Shown here: one piece after another, positions 60,628-64,000 of the stretch
Layout: each line of letters begins with the position of its first letter
Position numbering within the stretch: the stretch's first letter is position 1
Assembly: GCA_947685225.1 (NCBI GenBank)
Contig: CANTUV010000026.1
Location: forward strand, 52,537,501-52,601,500
Source: Garcia nutans
Taxonomy: Eukaryota; Streptophyta; Magnoliopsida; Malpighiales; Euphorbiaceae
DNA: 64,000 nucleotides
Reading direction: 5' to 3'
Notes under the pieces: generated by a model
The model's database searches: none
What the model saw: the letters and a program-made list of their open reading frames with translations, nothing else
What the model was told of the DNA's origin: nothing
Program-made: the position numbers and the translations under genes

Positions 60628-63261
60628 AGAGACTGCTGGTTTCTGGCTTTCTTGTGCTATACCAATGTAATTTTATTTATTTTTTTTTGGTGCCGGACTT
60701 ATTTTATTGATCTGTTCTTTTTTTCTCAGTTTAAGCGGTTAGACTTTTATTTAATTGATCGATTTGATCCGTTAGTCTTGTGGTCTTTGCTCGTCTTGCC
60801 CTCTGCACGTGTATGTTTAATGTTTCCAGTTACTAATGGGGCGGCAAACAAGATAAAAGTAAATATTTTTCGCAAAAACTTGATTTGATTATAGAGCCAG
60901 AGTAAAGATATTTTGGGCGGGAGGGTCTTGGATTTGATCATTGGGCGCTTGAATGTTGGTAGGATACAGGAGTGGTAATTTGTATCCGTGAAAATCATCC
61001 TATTTGGATATGTTTTCGATTTTTTTTCTATTATATTTATAACTAATTTTATTTTTTTTATATTCTCAAAATATACATAAAAAATATAAATATATACATA
61101 ATAAATAATGATATATAAATAATATATTATATATATATATCATCTATATAGTATTTTTATAATTTTTTTAATATTTTTTTAATGTTATATGTATAATATA
61201 TGAGTAATATTCACATAATATATATTATATATAATAAAATTGAGTTTTTTAAAATTATTTTATATGATATGTAAAATTTGTTTAAAAATAAATTTAATAA
61301 TTTTTTATTAATATATTTTTATATATTTTATCTTTTTATTTTATTTTATGTGTGTTATTTCTTATTTGAAAAAGAAAATCAAAAATTTTTCTTTATAAAA
61401 GAATTAATACATTTTATGTGTCAAAAAATATAATTTAAAAATATTAATTTTTATTATTTTATTAAAATATATTTATTTAATAATAAAGTTTGAAAAAAAA
61501 ATAATAAATATTATAGTAAAATATTATTTAAAATGAAAAATGAGATACTTTTAAAAAAAGAAGTTTGATTTTAGTATTTTTTTATTTTTTTTTAATTTAT
61601 AGGTAATTTTATAAATATCTATTTACTATTAGTACTTGTCCCCATTTAACATTACTCATTCATTATTTATATCCATTTAATTAAAATTTAAATTTTAAGT
61701 ATAAAAATTTAAAAGTATTATACAATTTAAATTATAAAATTATAATTTTATTAATCAAATAATTATAAATAAAAATTTTAATACTAATATAATTTTTTTA
61801 GAATAATTTTATACGCATAATTTTATAACAAAAATAAAATACAATAAATATATAATTAAAATTTAATAAAATATAATCATTATATATAATTGGTTTTGGG
61901 TGGAGATACTCAGAGGCATATGTCCAAACTTAATTTAAATTTGTCATGAATAATAAAAATATTATATGTATATATCTAAATCTATGTATAAATTATTTAT
62001 ATACTATATAAATAGATTAGGACACATCATATATAACAAAAAATATCCAACTATTAGTATCTCTACAAGTAATCAAGAGAAAGCCCCCAATGGGAAATTT
62101 GCACCAACTTTTACATTAAATTAAATAAATATTTGATATATTGCAAACTCTAAGAGCACCAGTTGTTTTACTTGGAATTTCATTTTACACAAATAAAAAA
62201 TTATTCATTTCACTTTAAATTATTAACTAAATGCTATGGAGTTAAAATGCAATTAAAATACTGTTATATGTAAATAATTTTTATATTTTGATTTTATTTA
62301 TATTTCATATTATCTCTTATTTATTAAGCTCTTTGATCAAGTTTTATGCTTTGCTAGCGCCATAATTAAACTCTTATAGAAGTTCGGATCTTAATCTCAT
62401 ATAAAACTCTTTTCGTTGAGCTTTCTGATATTCGACAGATAAATTTTTGATACAATAAGTCTATGATATTGACGTATGCTAATGCATATAAAAATTGTCT
62501 TTTATTTCTTAAGTATAAATAGAGGTGGATATTCACAGGTAAAAAATTTTTTTTTTTACTTTGTTAGTTTATATATTTATAAATAAATCTATCATTGATT
62601 AGACATTAAAACCTTTTTATTAAAGTCTGATCCCTCCTCTTATCTTACAAATAAAAAAGTTCACTGAAAGTGAAATTCAAATATGAACAGTAGTCCTTAA
62701 AATCTACTTCATCGTTAATACTAAATATGTTAAATAGACGGTATATAAAAATTTTATATTTTAAATTCATTTATACAGATTAATTTTTGCTTTTTTCGCA
62801 AATTGTATGCATATCTCTGCATACATTGGAAATGCCCCGTGGCCGTTGGCCATGGGGACAAACGGAGTGGTGCAATGGGAAATAGAATCCAGCAAATAAT
62901 CTGGAATCTCTAAGTCTAGAGCATTATGTCAGTCAGATTTTCAAGATGCCATCATCTGTCAAATGCCGCAACTAACATGTTTTTTTATGAGCAATCAACC
63001 ATTAACAATGATGATCTTATGGAAATTTATTTTAATTATAATTCCAAATCACTAAATTTTGAAATATTATCTCAAATAACTTATTTAGCAAATTCAAATT
63101 TTATGTATTACATCGACAACACTCATCCAAACATACCTTAAGGGTGTAAATAACATGATTTATATATATATATATATATTTTTCAATTAACATGATTTAT
63201 ATATATATATATATTTCAATTATTCCATTTCAAATCTGACTTTAGCCAATTCTGAATCAAA
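60628..63261. other. AT-rich intergenic DNA
   Basis: The first 200-300 bp are probably the 3' untranslated region of the Hakai-like gene. The rest is extremely AT-rich, with TA-repeat stretches at 61080-61230 and 63150-63215 (a roughly 43-bp direct repeat, ACATGATTTATATATATATA, occurs twice). The short frame at 62926-63141 has no recognisable domain. Confidence 0.6.
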
Positions 63262-63623
63262 GTGTTGGCTTTCCAAAAAAAATCACAAATTAGACTGTTT
63301 TCAAAAGTTAAAGAAGTATGCATGAACAGCAGGTTCCATATAATCACTTTCAAAGCCCATATTTACCCTCAATTTCCATTAACGTTCTCGGTGGCAACTC
63401 CTCTATACTTTTCTCTACTAATGCCAGAAAAGAATTATGTAAAGGAAAATCATCAAGACACAAAAATGGAGGATAGTTTTGAAAAGGCAAAGGAACAAAA
63501 AACAACAAATAGACCAAATCTCCCACGCCCAAAGCTCAATAAGAACATAATGCCCACTCCAAGCACTCCTCAGCACCCTGTTAGAAAAATGAATTTCATT
63601 CTCTGATATAAAGACTCAAGAAA

Positions 63624-64000
63624 TCAACTGAGTTTCTGCTTCTCCAAAATCCATTTCCGTATTCCGCCAATACACTCCACATCAAACTTCATATACAATT
63701 GCTGTGATTTCTTGCACACCATCTTCACATATTTATCAACAAATTCTTCATGCTTCTCGTAGAGAGCAGGAACTGTTAGTGTGATAAGAAGACCTGCCCC
63801 ATGAGCAAAGATAAGTCAGCATTTAAAATATGAAGAACAATTTCAACATCAATACAATGTAACATTAAAAATAATGTAGCTTCAGTTCCTCTTCTTTTTT
63901 TCCCTCTTGATTTTGAACGAATTGGCAAGTTAATATTACAATCGAAAGACCGGTGAAACTTACAGGTATAACCCAGTGTAAGGAAGTCAGCTAAGCCACC
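63624..64000 (-). CDS. Reticulon-like protein (RTNLB), 3' end only
   Basis: Two exons are seen: one ending at the minus-strand donor at 63964 (63964 to beyond the window edge, LADFLTLGYT) and the last, 63624-63793, coding LLITLTVPALYEKHEEFVDKYVKM and ending RKWILEKQKLS with TGA at 63624-63626. The segment with TVPALYEKHEEFVDKY is the C-terminal end of the reticulon homology domain, just after its second hydrophobic hairpin, in plant RTNLB proteins that curve endoplasmic-reticulum tubules. A 55-residue tail after the domain and no KKx-like dilysine end suggest a longer-tailed family member. The N-terminal part lies outside the window, so completeness cannot be judged. 63262-63623 is its probable 3' untranslated region. 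Confidence 0.75.

Noticed and set aside
1..64000. CRISPR arrays, bacterial operons, phage or organelle gene clusters
   Set aside because: None seen; repeats are tandem, LTR or inverted repeats of plant type, and genes have spliceosomal introns.

Overview
This is nuclear DNA of a flowering plant, almost certainly a eudicot. The evidence is short exons split by AT-rich GT-AG introns, plant-type gene families (a plant uncoupling protein, a Hakai-type RING ligase, neutral ceramidase, an 'L18a-like' membrane protein, an RTNLB reticulon), very AT-rich intergenic DNA, and plant transposons (Ty3 chromovirus, L1-type LINE, hAT non-autonomous elements, a TRIM, an endogenous pararetrovirus). No rRNA, intact tRNA, CRISPR array or bacterial-style operon was seen. 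The species cannot be named from the sequence alone.

Layout: 0-2 kb is AT-rich DNA with TA microsatellites. At 1.9-5.0 kb (minus) lies an intact seven-exon gene for an SSUH2-like DnaJ-zinc-finger protein. It is divergent from an eL33 ribosomal-protein gene (5.4-5.96 kb, plus) whose conserved C-terminal end is missing. At 7.9-12.8 kb (minus) is an intact Mediator subunit 10 gene whose 5'-UTR intron carries three 195-bp tandem repeats. At 13.0-21.0 kb is a rearranged, decayed Caulimoviridae-like pararetrovirus locus with inverted arms, invaded by a probable solo LTR and by a complete 542-bp TRIM. At 23.9-29.2 kb (plus) is a multi-exon neutral ceramidase pseudogene.

From 30.3 to 42.65 kb there is a transposon nest: a small hAT element, then a near full-length L1-type LINE (minus) into which a Ty3 chromovirus (32.4-37.9 kb, minus) and a second hAT element (38.2-38.7 kb) inserted. 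Genes resume with a small two-helix membrane protein (43.5-44.7 kb, minus), a complete nine-exon mitochondrial uncoupling protein (47.4-51.1 kb, plus), relics of a UBC5-like E2 and a CYPRO4/VID27 gene (52.0-54.5 kb, minus), a complete Hakai-like E3 ligase (57.2-60.6 kb, plus), and the 3' end of a reticulon-like gene running off the right edge (minus).

The host genes are unrelated housekeeping genes and form no common pathway. No convincing new multi-gene system was seen. The most unusual parts are the inverted pararetrovirus cluster with its nested elements, the eL33 gene lacking its C-terminus, the near-perfect hairpin just upstream of the uncoupling-protein start codon, and the clearly ordered transposon nest. 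Exon limits were set by reading splice sites and frame by hand; similarity calls rest on recognised protein families, not on database searches.
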